Made by a program: the position numbers and the translations under genes. Source: Engraulis encrasicolus (taxonomy: Eukaryota > Chordata > Actinopteri > Clupeiformes > Engraulidae). Taken from it: a stretch of 64,000 nt of DNA. This document shows, one piece after another, positions 13,433 through 25,759 of this stretch. Below the pieces are notes generated by a model that searched no databases, was not told the DNA's origin, and worked only from the letters and a program-made list of their open reading frames with translations. Position 1 is the first letter of the stretch. Each line of letters starts with the position of its first letter. The stretch covers positions 16,936,664 through 17,000,663 of the forward strand of contig NC_085860.1 of the NCBI RefSeq assembly GCF_034702125.1, in the 5' to 3' direction.

Positions 13433-14177
13433 CACACACACAACACGTGATGCAAGTGGCATTCAGCATGATTTGAGGACACAGAAGCTATAGCAAGGTA
13501 GGTATCACACAAGTCAGCAGCTATGGACCATCTTGTTGCCAGATTGTTTCTTCTTCCAGGCATCCTAACTCCCAGAACTAGAAAAAATGTGTACAAAAAT
13601 GGTATTAAAATTCTTTTTGATGGAATCATTAATGTACAGATATATTCATTGCCTGAAGAAGCACTAAAGGGTACAAGATGGTGATGAGAGAAGATGCTGA
13701 AGTTTTCAAAACTTTTAAAAAGTGTTATCGTGCCAGCAGGATCATTACATAACAGTTATCAGCAGATTTTCATAAACATAAAGTACATTGCAGTGAGATA
13801 ACTAATTCAGATAAAAGGCAAATGTGACATTAATTAGATTTTATTGTTGTGCTGGATGTGGTTACTTCTGCTGAAACTTTTAATTACAATTGAATGTGAT
13901 GTGAATATAAAACGACTGACCTAATGGAAATCAACAGTACCATCATTTGAAGTTAGATCGTCTTGTTTATGATCAACTTTTGTGCAATTTGTCACACTAA
14001 ATATTACATTTGTAATAATTTAATAAAATGTCATGGAGTGTAGGCAGCTGTCTTGAGTTCTTGGAGTATTACGAACACTATACATTTTTGGTTTTCTGTA
14101 ATTTAAATATGACATTTGTTGTTTGAAGCAGTGCGCTTGTGTTACCTAATATGTACTACCTCAAGCAGTCCCTTTAA

Positions 14178-15263
14178 CCCTATCGCGCCGGATGCATCAT
14201 ATATGTCTCATCAAATTCAAAGCCCTCTCCACGCTGACACACAAAAAAATCGATCTGAAAAACATCCTGCGTGTCATTTCCAAACGTCCTGCAGTACACG
14301 GAAACCGCCACAAGAGAGCAGCGGTCGACAACAAGTTGACCACAGCTCGGCGAAAAACAGGAAAATGGGGTAGAAGCGGTTTCCCTGACCGACGCTGAGA
14401 TTTCGTCAAATTGCATAAGGTTTGTGTACAAATTTCCGAAATATAACTCTACATCCTTTAATTTGAACACTTGCTTTGTGCAATTAAGCAAGGAAGAGTT
14501 TATATTTTTACACCGTGTTGCAGAGAGATCGTGCTAAAACTGATGAGACATATAAGCACCATCCGGCGGTGGCAGGAAGTCAGCCATCAATGCGTTTGCT
14601 CCATAGGGAAACTTACAAAGCATACCACGACGATCGTTTAACAAAACACACAAGTTGTTTTACTTCAAGACAAAGATATTGCCTTAAGAAACAGGTTTTA
14701 CTTGCAATTTTGAAAATGCAATGCAAAATGTTGAAATTATGATCTCGTAAAAAATGCATTGAAGTGAATGGAGAAATGGTCCAATTGTAGTAATGGACCC
14801 ATATATTCAAATTACACATCAAAAATGAATAATGATCTATATTACACTCATAAATAGGTTGTTGAGCATTCGATCAGCTATGTTTTTACATAGATTTTAA
14901 AAAATTACCCAACCAGGCTGTGGGAAATGTAAAATATGGTCCTGCTAAAACAAGGATAGGCTTTAAAAAATGGCAGGATCTCACTAAATATTTAAAGATA
15001 ATCCTCAAATTAAATTTTCTGACAACTTTTTTAAATTAAAAAAAAGTTGTAAATGCATTAAAAGTCATTTTTCAATGGTCATGAAATTGGAATTTTCATT
15101 CATTAAAAGCCTGATGCATCATATATGATGCATTAAATATCTCAGCGACCTTAACAAAATTTTGAATTTTTTTTTTACATTTCTTATAAGGGACCAATAT
15201 TGAAGCAAATTCCCAAAAATTAGAATTTTCTCTCATTGCTTTCATGGTTCAGGTTTCACAGGG
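14178..15263. mobile_element. 1.09-kb TTAA-flanked, piggyBac-like non-autonomous element
   Basis: TTAA (14174-14177) is followed by CCCTATCGCGCCGG, and the far end reads CACAGGG then TTAA (15264-15267). Ends of CCC...GGG abutting TTAA are typical of piggyBac elements. GATGCATCATATATG occurs near both ends (14190 and 15113), a subterminal repeat. The longest internal frame is about 100 aa and resembles no transposase. The bounds rest on these short signals only. Confidence 0.6.
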
Positions 15264-15422
15264 TTAAAATGACCACCCACTGCTTACAGAGCTACTGGTG
15301 GCCATCACATCTGACAGAATACGCTAGCTATCTATTTCACCACCGATGCTTTCCTGTGACCGTACCGCATGCAGAGAGAGCTACACACACATGCATGCAC
15401 ACCACACATACAGTACGCACAG

Positions 15423-15737
<315 letters not shown>

Positions 15738-15856
15738 AGGAGGGAGAGAAAGAGAGAGAGAGAGATGTACGTACATGCATGCATGTATGTGTGCATGTGC
15801 ATGCTCGTATGTGCGTGTGAGAGAGAGAGAGTCCCCCCACACAATCCCTTGCTGCG

Positions 15857-15995
<139 letters not shown>

Positions 15996-16714
15996 ACATG
16001 AGGTGGGGCATGTCACCACGACGAGGGCACAGCCAGCGCTTGTCACCCTCTCATATCATGAATACAGGTGGCTCCCGAGTTCACGTCACATTGCCTATTT
16101 GAAACACAGTGCTTCAGAGCATTCCTCCCCCTTGACAGTAATTTGAATAGCTGCCACATGTTTTGAAAAGAGAGAGATGTGCACACACTGATAAAATTTC
16201 ATTATTTTTTCCTCTCACCTACAAAGTGTATTTACATTCACATCGGATTCTCTCGGATGCACAACTTAATGGAATTTGATAGAGATCTGTTCCGCTGCCA
16301 GCAAACAAGGGCAAAATTGGTTCTGAAGCGGAGCTGTCGTGGAGCTTTTCATTAATCCTTGCTCATATCTGAGTCTCGTTGTAAGAAGACAGGCGTCTAC
16401 TTCACACAGAACAACAATAAATGTGACACATTTCAATGTTTTGTATGAAATGCCGGTTTGACGTGTGTACACCCTGTAAGTTCAGGTCTTTGATGACTAT
16501 TCCCTTTTACTTTATTCAATGTAGCCTACTGAATAAATGTCAAATGCTCTCATGTACGATACCTACCCTCTTTGTGAAATAAGGCACTTTCACAACAAAA
16601 ACAGTGGGTGTACATCAGACCTGCTCTAAGCTCTGTTCATTCGAGGTCCACGGAAAAGCATCTCAGGTGAGAGCTGAATCAAGCTAATCAAAATAGATGC
16701 TCTCATACTCTCGT

Positions 16715-17075
16715 GGGCAGTCATGGGTAAGTGGTTAGGGCATCAGACTTGTAGCCCAAAGGTTGCCGGTTCGACTCCTGACCCCCCAGGATGGTGGGGG
16801 TAGCAATTAACCAGTGCTCTCCTCCATGACTGAGGTACCCTGAGCATGGTATTATTACATTACATTACATTGCACTTAGCTGACGCTTTCATTTTATTCA
16901 AAGCGACTTACAGTTATTATTTTTCAGGGTATTGGTTACAGGCCCTGGAGCAATGTGGGGTTAGGTGGGTCAGGGGGGATTCGAACCTGCAACCCCTAGA
17001 TTGGAAGACCAACTCTTTAACCACTAGATCACGGCTGCCCCATGCATGGTACCGCCCTGACCTATTGCTCCCTTT
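16715..17075 (+). mobile_element. SINE (GGGCAGTCATGGG family) split by a second SINE
   Basis: The tRNA-like head has an A-box-like TAAGTGGTTAGGG and a B-box-like GGTTCGACTCC. The body CTCCATGACTGAGGTACC is interrupted at GCATGGTA by the inserted SINE (16852-17043) and resumes at 17044. Inverted intact relatives lie at 4975-5147 and 21271-21484, whose uninterrupted GGTACCATGCTCAGG confirms the join. Confidence 0.85.
16852..17043 (-). mobile_element. Full-length tRNA-derived SINE nested in another SINE
   Basis: Read on the minus strand it has an A-box-like TGATCTAGTGGTTAA, a B box GGTTCGAATCC, the body word GCTCCAGGGCCTGTAACC and a (TGTAA)n tail. The exact 8-bp duplication GCATGGTA flanks it (16844-16851 and 17044-17051). 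The same family is at 1837-2045. SINEs depend on a partner LINE for movement, and the shared tail suggests which LINE clade, but that is inference. Confidence 0.9.
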
Positions 17076-17219
17076 CGTGCAGTCACACATGTCAATCGTC
17101 CTGCTTTTGTTTCTCAGCCAATGTGAACTCAAAGCGAAAAACAGCCTGTGCCGCATAGTAAGGCCGGGGCATGCTTACTCGAGTCTTCCTGGCAGAACTA
17201 ACGCAGGCTACATGGGCCA

Positions 17220-17620
17220 GATATAGGAGTGGGCAGCGCTGAAGAAGATCTATGATCGAAACGCTCCAAATAAACTAAGTCTTTTGCAAGCAGTTTGCAG
17301 ATCCTTTCCCGCTCCTACAAGTGACAGCTTTTTGATTTGGCACCTGCTGATACTTTTCTGCGCTTTCCACTACAGGCTACATGGGTCAGATAGCCAACTG
17401 TCATATTTTCCATCATGGTTTTGAGTCTATGTACCACAACCTCACCACCAATTTTGGAAGATCACCCCTCACAGTTCTGACAATATTGCACCGCATGCAC
17501 GTGCCTGCAGACCTTGTGTCTGGTGCTCTACCATGACATGACATGAAGTTTGCCTGACAACGCATGCACGAATCCTGAATTTCCCCTCGGGGATCAATAA
17601 AGTTACTCTACTCTACGAAA
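17220..17620 (+). mobile_element. Probable LINE or retroposon 3' remnants
   Basis: GAAACGCTCCAAATAAACTAA (split here by one base in other elements I know) near 17260 and CCTCGGGGATCAATAAAGT near 17585 resemble 3' ends of teleost L2/Rex1-type LINEs. No reverse-transcriptase frame is present. Confidence 0.45.
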
Positions 17621-18024
17621 AGTGCACACGCGTGAGTATCCTGCAGCAAGCACATCCCTGGCAAAACAGCTCTAGCGGAGACTATCGCTGGCTCTACTAG
17701 CCTGGTGTGGATGGAAAAAAATGAAATTCTGATAAAATAAATGGTATGAAAGTGGCCTTGTGTCTCTTATTTGTCAGCCATTTTCTAATGTTCTGTATCT
17801 TATGCACGCTGCCTTTATCCTTTATCCCCAGAGCCGGTGTTGCCAATAGATAGACGGTCCACTGTAGGGGCCCCCAACAGTCAGCCCCACCATAGTAAAT
17901 CCCAACAAAAATAATTCAAGAGGGCCCCATGTCTGTATTTTGCCTAGGGCCCCCTAATCAGTATAGATCTGCCACTGTCTATCCCGCTTAGGAATGTTTA
18001 GTACAGTACCCCGTCTGTCTCGAG

Positions 18025-18236
18025 CAGGGCTGGACTGGACATCTGGCATACCGGGCATTTCCCGGTGGGCCCTGCACTCTTGTGGGCCCCTATTTTCAGA
18101 AATGTAAAAAAAAAAAAATAGGGGCCCGCGAGGGTGCGGGGCCCACCAGTGATTCAGTTCTGTGCCGCTAATTATGAGGGGGGGGCCCTTTAAGCCAAAA
18201 GTGCTCGGGCCCTATTTCTGCCCCAGTCCAGCTCTG
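18025..18236. mobile_element. 212-bp hAT-like MITE with exact 8-bp TSD
   Basis: It begins CAGGGCTGGACTGGAC and ends CCAGTCCAGCTCTG, and is flanked by GTCTCGAG on both sides (18017-18024 and 18237-18244). The interior contains GGGCCCCTATTTTCAG, a poly-A run and the inverted partner ATAGGGGCCCGCGAG. Non-coding. Relatives: 24406-24707, 34639-34864, and fragments at 8228 and 11090. Confidence 0.9.
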
Positions 18237-18502
18237 GTCTCGAGTGTTCCTGTGGGGCCATAAACAGCCAGAGCTGCGCGGCGTGGCCATAGATTCCCCC
18301 TGACTCCTCTAATGCCAGCGGATCACCGCCAGACAAATACGCGCCATTTACATCCGCCATGGGTGGATTGAGATGTCACTGCAATGCATGGTGGTGGTCT
18401 TCCTTTCTGACACACCACGGTCGGCAGATGGAATATACCGTACGCCGTACGGTATGTAGTCTATGTACTTTTTGACTCATCAGCGAGATTGAGACAGAGG
18501 GA

Positions 18503-18661
<159 letters not shown>

Positions 18662-18939
18662 CCTTTCCTATGAATTCACAGCAGATGAAGTGTAATTCAT
18701 CCAAACGTTGTATCCATGCCTCTTCAATATACTACATTGAGTGGAATTCCTGCATACTTCTTATCCATGCCGGGCCAATATACAGGAAGAGCCAGTTCAT
18801 CCATACTTTGTAAGATTGCGTCCTCACGGCTCCATGCCTCGCATATATATAATACAATATACCGGTACAATGTGTGGAATTCATGCATATGTTCTTCAGA
18901 CCTTCTCTGAGTGCTTATTGTTAACAGGCAGGTAGTTAG

Positions 18940-19180
18940 TAGCCAGGCTGTGCCCTCCTAGTGACGCAACACTTTCAGCGTTGCAACTAGTCAGGTCAAG
19001 AGCAGTGCAAGTACTTTCTGAGTTCCCGAAAATGCGGGAACTCCTCCCACTTTGTCGGTAAGTGCACAACCATAAGCAAACCAAGGGAGGCAGGTCAATT
19101 AAGTTTGGGAAATGTTAATTGTTATGCTCTTGGTCAGACCAAGTCTCGAAGAGATTTGAACACCAATGATAATCAGGCTA
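18940..19180 (-). mobile_element. 241-bp MITE with exact 9-bp TSD, copy B (inverted)
   Basis: Same family as 1478-1722, in the opposite orientation. It is flanked by GGTAGTTAG on both sides (18931-18939 and 19181-19189). Its outermost bases are TAGCC and GGCTA. Confidence 0.9.
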
Positions 19181-19253
19181 GGTAGTTAGATGCATTTGGG
19201 AATAGCCAGCACACATCCACACCACACGGGGGCTGGACCCTTGATTTCACATT

Positions 19254-19552
19254 GTGTGCATTCCAATATGCAACCTTGCATCCTCCTCTTGGGCTTGTGG
19301 CCTCACATTTTGCTGATGCCCCGCCTCTGTGGAGGAAACAGTTAAGTTTCCCTGCTGTCAGCCTAGCCTAAACAATTTTTGGGGGACTATTCTTCATTTA
19401 TCATCCTGTTTGAAAATGAGAAAATGACTTAACAATGAGCTTTTGCGAGATATTGAAATATAATGCTGTTGTTAGTGATGTCATCACAACGTATTACTTC
19501 CTGGTACGAGACCACAAGTGGAGGATGCAAGGTCACATATTGGAACGCACAC
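19254..19552. mobile_element. Long-TIR MITE of about 300 bp
   Basis: The left end GTGTGCATTCCAATATG continues through CCTTGCATCCTCC. The right end is its inverse (GGAGGATGCAAGG, then CATATTGGAACGCACAC), giving imperfect inverted repeats of about 45 bp. The interior is non-coding and no duplication was resolved. Confidence 0.7.
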
Positions 19553-20800
19553 ATTATAGCCTCATGTTCTACTCACCCCTGTATGTTGTGTGTCATTAGG
19601 AGCTCTGCCGAAGATCTTCGTACCATACGTACGGTACGGTAGCGTACCATAATGAATAAATTAAACATATTGTGGTGAATGGTTACCATTGGGCGCGGGG
19701 CTAAATGAGTGGATGAGAACTTAATTGGCTGGAGGCACGCAGCTGATTGGGCTCACCTGTGAGTGAGGCTTGATATGGACCTGCAGGTGCTAATCAGGGG
19801 GAGACGCGGGGGGACTTGAGACGCAGAGGCGTGCAGTCGGACACAAGTGGGTGACGATTTGTGCCGGTTGCGGTCAATAGGATCACTGCCGGTGAAGATA
19901 GTCTATGGGGGGCATTTAGTCTAGGCTGTGTTGTTAATGAATTAGGTCCGCCGCTGTGCCTGCCGTCCTCACCTGAACATTGTTGCCAAAGAGCCCGCTG
20001 CCTGAAATACACTTGAAAGAGACAGAGACTCAGAGTGATTGCTTTCCGCTGGCCCTGGACATTGTTTTCAGCGCAGGCTCGCTACCGGCTGACGCGCCCA
20101 ATGCCAAGAGCTACAGATTTTGCGCTGCCGTGAGACTCTGATTGCCCGTAGGCCAGGTGCAGACCCCGACTCGGGGGCACGCACCAATTGACTGCTGGAC
20201 GCTGCCTTTAGTCCTGTGTACAACCAGACCCCATGAAGGGGTCTTGAGGAAAACAGATTGGCTAAGTCCCTCTTTTAAACCACTGAAAATGAGCTGTGTG
20301 TGCGTGTGTGAATGTGTGTGTGTTGCTTTTATGGGAAGGTCGGACTAGCAGCAGACTTGAACCTGGGGCCGGGGGGAAATCTGTACACCTTATTTGAACA
20401 CTATAGTGTGCAATTGTTTGCTGTGGGTGGGTGGGATACCTGAAGTTTACCGTAATGCAGTGATTTTGCTATGTCTTTGCTTTGCTGTGAATTAGACTAG
20501 TTATATGAATGATCAGTTTTGCTGTGACGTTTTGCCGTGACCATAAAGGTTTATTGTTTACTGCACTCTTGTGGGAGGGGTCTAGTTGAAGTTGCGCTGA
20601 CCCACTCTGACCAATGCCCGTTTTATTTATGTGTACTAATAATTAATTAAATTAAGCTGTACTTTCACTTCCATAACTGAAATGACTGCTGTGTTCTGAT
20701 TCCTCTGGGTAACTGCTCGTGTGATCCCTCCTTAAAACAATTATTATTACAATATGTTGTGCCTGCAAAATATTGCCCGGAAGTCGTTTCATGGATATAA
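19553..20800. other. Unique stretch, no gene seen
   Basis: Contains a small palindromic GTACGGTACGG cluster near 19620-19650. No exon or repeat ends recognised. Confidence 0.45.
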
Positions 20801-20802
20801 CC

Positions 20803-20960
20803 TTTACATTACATTACATTATTACATTACATTGCATTTGGCAGACGCTTTATAACCAAAGCGACTTTCAAAAGAGGACATATTCAAGCCAACATCACAA
20901 GCAAATACAAAGTGCACAGCAGATATACAGAACAACAAGTGCAGTTGCAGAGGGGTTAGT
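20803..20960. mobile_element. (TTACA)n-tailed retroposon fragment, copy 2
   Basis: Near-copy of 13100-13285, including GCATTTGGCAGACGCTTT and GTGCACAGCAGATATACAG. The shared block ends before the simple repeats that follow each copy. Confidence 0.7.
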
Positions 20961-21270
20961 TTTTGTTTTGTTTTGTTTTTTTTAAATTAAAGAGTAAATA
21001 ACGAGTACACACACAAACTAAACTAAACTAAACATCATGTCAGGAGTCTGCCCTGGGGCAAGGCCAGTTCAAGCATTAGTCTAGTAGATTCTCTCGAAAG
21101 AGGAAGGTCTTCAGTTGTAACCAAACCAAATATCTTCAGCAGAGCTCCAAATGACACACATGTTACAGGGGTGAGTAGATGTCACATTGTGAAAGTAAGG
21201 GCCCAATGTAAAAAAAAAAAAAAAGCTTTTCTTCTTTAAGAGGAGGCCTGCACACAACAAAATTGCATTT

Positions 21271-21484
21271 ATGCCTCACCCGTGCAAGGGGGCAGCCCTC
21301 AATGGCGCGCCCCTAGGGAGCAGTGCGGCGGGATGGTACCATGCTCAGGGCACCTCAGTCATGGAGGAGGTTGGGGGAGAGCACTGGTTGATTAATTCCC
21401 CCACCAACCTGGTGGGTCGGGAGTCGAACAGGCAAACTTTAGGCTTCAAGTCTAACGCCCTAACCGCTAACCCATGACTGCCCT
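21271..21484 (-). mobile_element. SINE (GGGCAGTCATGGG family, inverted)
   Basis: The reverse complement has head GGGCAGTCATGGGTTAGCGG, the B-box region and CTCCATGACTGAGGTGCC. It is more intact than the 4975 copy. Confidence 0.8.
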
Positions 21485-21842
21485 GATGACCTGAGGTCTT
21501 GTATGCCCTGCGGGGTTCCGGAGACTGGCATTTGGGTACGTGAGACTTTGGGATTTTGGGATTTTGCGTGGGGTTGTCCCCACAAACCTTGACTGCCGGA
21601 GGACAGCATGTGTGTAGACGCTTGGGCAGTCCGACAACAGCGTTACGTCTCGCATTTGCCCTGGGTCTCAGCAGGTATGTTTGGTCGCCCTTACTGTACA
21701 CAGCATTCATGCATTAATCACATAGCCTGACTATCTGATGAACACATTCATAGAGTTAGGAAAGGGTTAGTGAAGGTTTTGTAGGAGGTCATAGCTTTGA
21801 CTTCCTTCCAGCTTATGTTCATCCCTGGTTATCTAAATGTAA

Positions 21843-22192
21843 AGGTGCACTGTGTAAGATTTTTAGTTGTTTATTTCCAGAATTCATGCTACCCATTCAC
21901 TAACGGTACCTTTTTTGTGAATACTTACCATCACCATCAAATTCTAAGTATTCATTATGACTGGGAAAAATGCATTTTTCATACATGAAAAGGGATCTTC
22001 TCCATGGTGCACCATTTTGAATTTCCAGAAATAGACATTTTTAGCTGCAACAATGTACTTGGGGGATACTATAAAATATTTGTTTATTACTTAGTAAACT
22101 TTCAAGAAAAGATCAAATTTGGCAATAGGCAACCAAGTTTCAATGAGCAGCAGTAGGCTACCTTGTTTGACCATTTCCTGCCCAGTGCACCT
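21843..22192. mobile_element. TTAA-associated MITE, copy 2
   Basis: Ends AGGTGCACTGTG and CAGTGCACCT, followed on the right by TTAA (22193-22196). The left flank reads TGTA rather than TTAA. The interior matches 1093-1418 over most of its length (GATTTTTAGTTGTTTATTTCC, CATACATGAAAAGG), with a roughly 25-bp extra segment near 22045-22070. Confidence 0.75.
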
Positions 22193-22199
22193 TTAAATT

Positions 22200-23250
22200 G
22201 CGCAGCTCTGCAGGTTGCCTCCATTTGGCAGCAACTCAGGATCAGCTCACACTGGAAATGGATGAAAGGCAACATTGGTGGCATCTGCTTTTTCAACTTC
22301 CTTTGTTGGTTGCCCACATGACTGCAATATTTGTCCATAAAGGCTGAATGTCTAGTTCTCTGTTGGTGGGACCAGCTATTGACAATCCTCTGTTGTCCTG
22401 ATAGTTGTGTATAAATACCCTGTCGTTTCCCTAAAAATACACATTCTACTATCCTGTTCCAAAAGCAAATACCTTCCTGTACCGCCATGCTGTCCAGGCC
22501 GGAAGAATCTGTTGGATGCCGGTTTATGTTTTTGGTCCCCTTTTTCCACAAAAGGGAAGGTCTTTGAGTTGTCATGTACAAAGGGATGTCAAACTGATCT
22601 ACGACTATACCCTCCAGCTCCTCTCAAAGCCAGACACACAAAATGAAATTTTATTGAACTGCTCCTCAGAGATGCTCGGAGCACAATAGATCTCGGCGAT
22701 GCACTGCGCTGTGCTCCGCAGTGTTTCACGTTTGGAGAGAAATAATGGAGGGAAACAAAGAACACCCTTGGAGCTAGTGCTTTTGACATCTCTCCACGAA
22801 TCTGTCCTGATTCTTTCACCACTGTCTCTCCAAACCACCCCCACCGCCGTCACCGCCACCACCACCACCACCACCATCACTCCACCAGGAGCACACTCAA
22901 CCATACATATCATCCAACAACAAAAAACAGAAAGGGACAGTGAGCAGAGCTCAAAGCGCTTTGTTTATTTGTTTGTTTGGAGGTTGCTGATTTAGACACA
23001 ACTCGTGCCTCATTTACCTTGATGGGTTTCAGTAAACATACAGTCGTTGATGGATGCTATTATGACTTTGACCTTTCAACAGCTTGGTCTGAAGTCGCTG
23101 CTCAGTCGTGCGTGCCCAAAACCGGGTCAAATGAGCGACCTTTCTATCTCCCTAAGGCCTCTGTGACAGACACCACCACAAAGTACTGACAAAAGAGTGT
23201 GGAGAATGGGATAGGGAGAGTGGTACCAGAGAGCAGAGAGGGGGGTAGAG
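22200..23250. other. Unique stretch with a short (CCA)n run, no gene seen
   Basis: A 159-aa minus frame (22102-22581) partly overlaps the MITE and shows no recognisable domain. CCACCACCACCACC occurs near 22855-22878. Confidence 0.45.
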
Positions 23251-23251
23251 G

Positions 23252-23377
<126 letters not shown>

Positions 23378-24405
23378 CTAGACCCAACCCTAGAGTTGAA
23401 TTCTAAACACTATAGCATGTCTGTCTCATTTTGGAAAGTTACTATTTAGGCTATTCAATGCCATCAGCTAGTCGTTGTTGTACTTTGCTGATATTCATTG
23501 AGATGCATCTTTGATTTTTGTTAGGGCACTCGGATCACATACAAATGCATGGCTCATATTCTCTCTGAGCTCTTTCAAAGGCTACACACCATAAAGCCGC
23601 ATGTTTACAGAGAACATAAAGCAACAATCCCTTCAACTTGTTAAATATGCCCAGTAAGTGCTATCTTGTAAAAGGGGTAAACATCAGGTCAACTTACTGG
23701 TAATCACAAGTTTAATTGGATGGCTGTTAACTGGTAAGAGCAATCATGGCTATATTGTTTCTTTTTTTTTTTCGTGCATTAAAACATTTTTTGGGGGGAA
23801 AAAAACAGTCTACACCAGGGTAAAGATGTCTGAGAGCAAGACTCCTCACAGCTGCGTTGGAGGGGGATCGTCTTATGCAATCCTGCTAGGAAACCTTGTA
23901 AAGTAGCTAATGTAATTTAGACAGCAACCACCCCCCCCCACCACCACCACCACCACACGCACACACACACACACACACACTTATAATTTATTGCAGTCAT
24001 TCATCACCATCACGAACTCCAAACACTTTTTTCAATTATTTATTATTTAGTCATTTATTTGGAGATCTCAGACAAAAGAAACAAATCCGTTTAGTCTTAG
24101 GCTACTTTGAGTTCTCATAATGGGACTTTCGCAACTCCATTTTATTCTTCTGGGAACAAACCCCAAAACATCCCTTCTACGTAAGTCTGCAGCAGTCAGT
24201 GATTCTCCATGGGTAGGCTAACTGTTTTTGACACATACTGTATGCTCTGTTTTCCCCAAGCCTACACTGTTTTGGCATAACATATAGGCCTATTGATAGT
24301 CCACAGTTGAGAAAGAAATGGAAAGTACATTGTAAACACACTGCACTGGATGCCAGTTCGTATTTTTAGTTGTCCAACTTTCTGGATACCTGCATGGCAT
24401 GTGAC

Positions 24406-24707
24406 CAGGGCTGGGTTGGCCATCTGGCATACCAGGGATTTCCCGGTGGGCCCTGCACCTCTCGTGGGCCCCTATTTTCAGAAATGTTAAAAAAAAAAAA
24501 AATTGTTTTGGTTTTACATTTCTGAAAATAGGGGCCCACGAGGGGTGCAGGGCCCACCGGGAAATGCCTGGTATGCCAGATGGCCAACCCAGGCCTGGTC
24601 ACATGGTGCAGGGCCCCCCAGTGAATCAGTTCTGTGCTGCTAATTATTAGGGGGGGGGCTTTAAGCCAAAAGTGCCCGGGCCCTATTTCTCTCCCTATTA
24701 AGCCCTG
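24406..24707. mobile_element. 302-bp hAT-like MITE with 8-bp TSD and palindromic expansion
   Basis: Same family as 18025-18236. It begins CAGGGCTGGGTTGGCC and ends TTAAGCCCTG. The exact 8-mer CATGTGAC flanks it (24398-24405 and 24708-24715). It is about 90 bp longer than 18025-18236. Part of the excess, around 24560-24610, is an inverted copy of the element's left end plus the adjoining flank bases (GGCCAACCCAGG then CCTGGTCACATG). Confidence 0.9.
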
Positions 24708-25554
24708 CATGTGACCTGGTCCTCTTTGACTGATTACTTTAAACCACCTGCCTGTAGGACAGAAGTTGTCATTAATATTTAATATGTCCAGCCCCCCCCC
24801 CCCCTCTTTTTTTTCAAAAACAGATGAACTCTCTCCTAGCCAGAATCGTCAGCATTTCAGTCTCACTGAAAAAGATGATCGGTTGAGGTGAATTTAGGGG
24901 ATTATGTAACCCAATTCCAATATTTACATGTTTTTTCAGACAGAGTTCTCACTGGAACCAAAATGAAAACTGGAATTTAAAGTGTCTTCTGTATCAGTGT
25001 TCCGGGGACACATCCAAAATCTGTTAAAACGTTGCACTCAAAGTTACATTTATAAGGCAAGCTTGTGCATTAAAGTAAACTGTTTGGATTCACCACAACA
25101 AGTCCATAAATCTTGTTGAGATGTTTGACAGCATGGAAATGATCCCACCGGAGATGGACCAATGTTTCACTGCTGTGATTAGTGAACCATGCACCGGAAA
25201 TGAAGTGCAAAAAAAGATGATTTTACAGTTTTATGATTTTTTTTTTACCATAGCCCACTGTAGAGAATGACAAACACTCACTCAAACTACCAAAAGGTCA
25301 ATTTGTAAATTATTCAAAGGTCCATTCTTTAAAGATTTTTTTCACACACTAGTAGCAAATAAGAAATTCAAGGCATCTAGACCTACAATGTAGAGACATA
25401 TTGTGGTTGCCGGATTTATGGTTTTAGAATTCTAACAGTGTATTGAACTAAAACACATATTTGGTCCTAAATTGATAAAGCAACTAGAAATACACTCAGA
25501 GTGCAGATTTCTGTACAGGAAGTTGTATGATAGAACATTTGACTATGTTACACC

Positions 25555-25746
25555 CAGTGTACAGTAGTCTACTTATTTGTGGTGGGTATACTGTATATTT
25601 GAACATTTTTTGAAGTGGGTATACTGTATATATCTGTGATATTCTAAATAATGGATCAAACAATTTTAAGTGGGTATACTGAAGTCCCTGAAAATTTGAA
25701 GTGGGTATACTGCGTATACCTGCGTTCTACATAGACTACACCACTG
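25555..25746. mobile_element. 192-bp hAT-like MITE with exact 8-bp TSD
   Basis: Begins CAGTGTACAGTAGTCTAC, ends GTAGACTACACCACTG, and is flanked by GTTACACC on both sides (25547-25554, 25747-25754). Internal AAGTGGGTATACTG repeats occur several times. The same element sits inside both 1.5-kb hAT-like copies (33255-33443 and 56293-56481). Confidence 0.9.
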
Positions 25747-25759
25747 GTTACACCCAAGT

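Noticed and set aside
22102..22581. 159-aa minus-strand frame
   Set aside because: Overlaps the right end of a MITE and has no recognisable domain.
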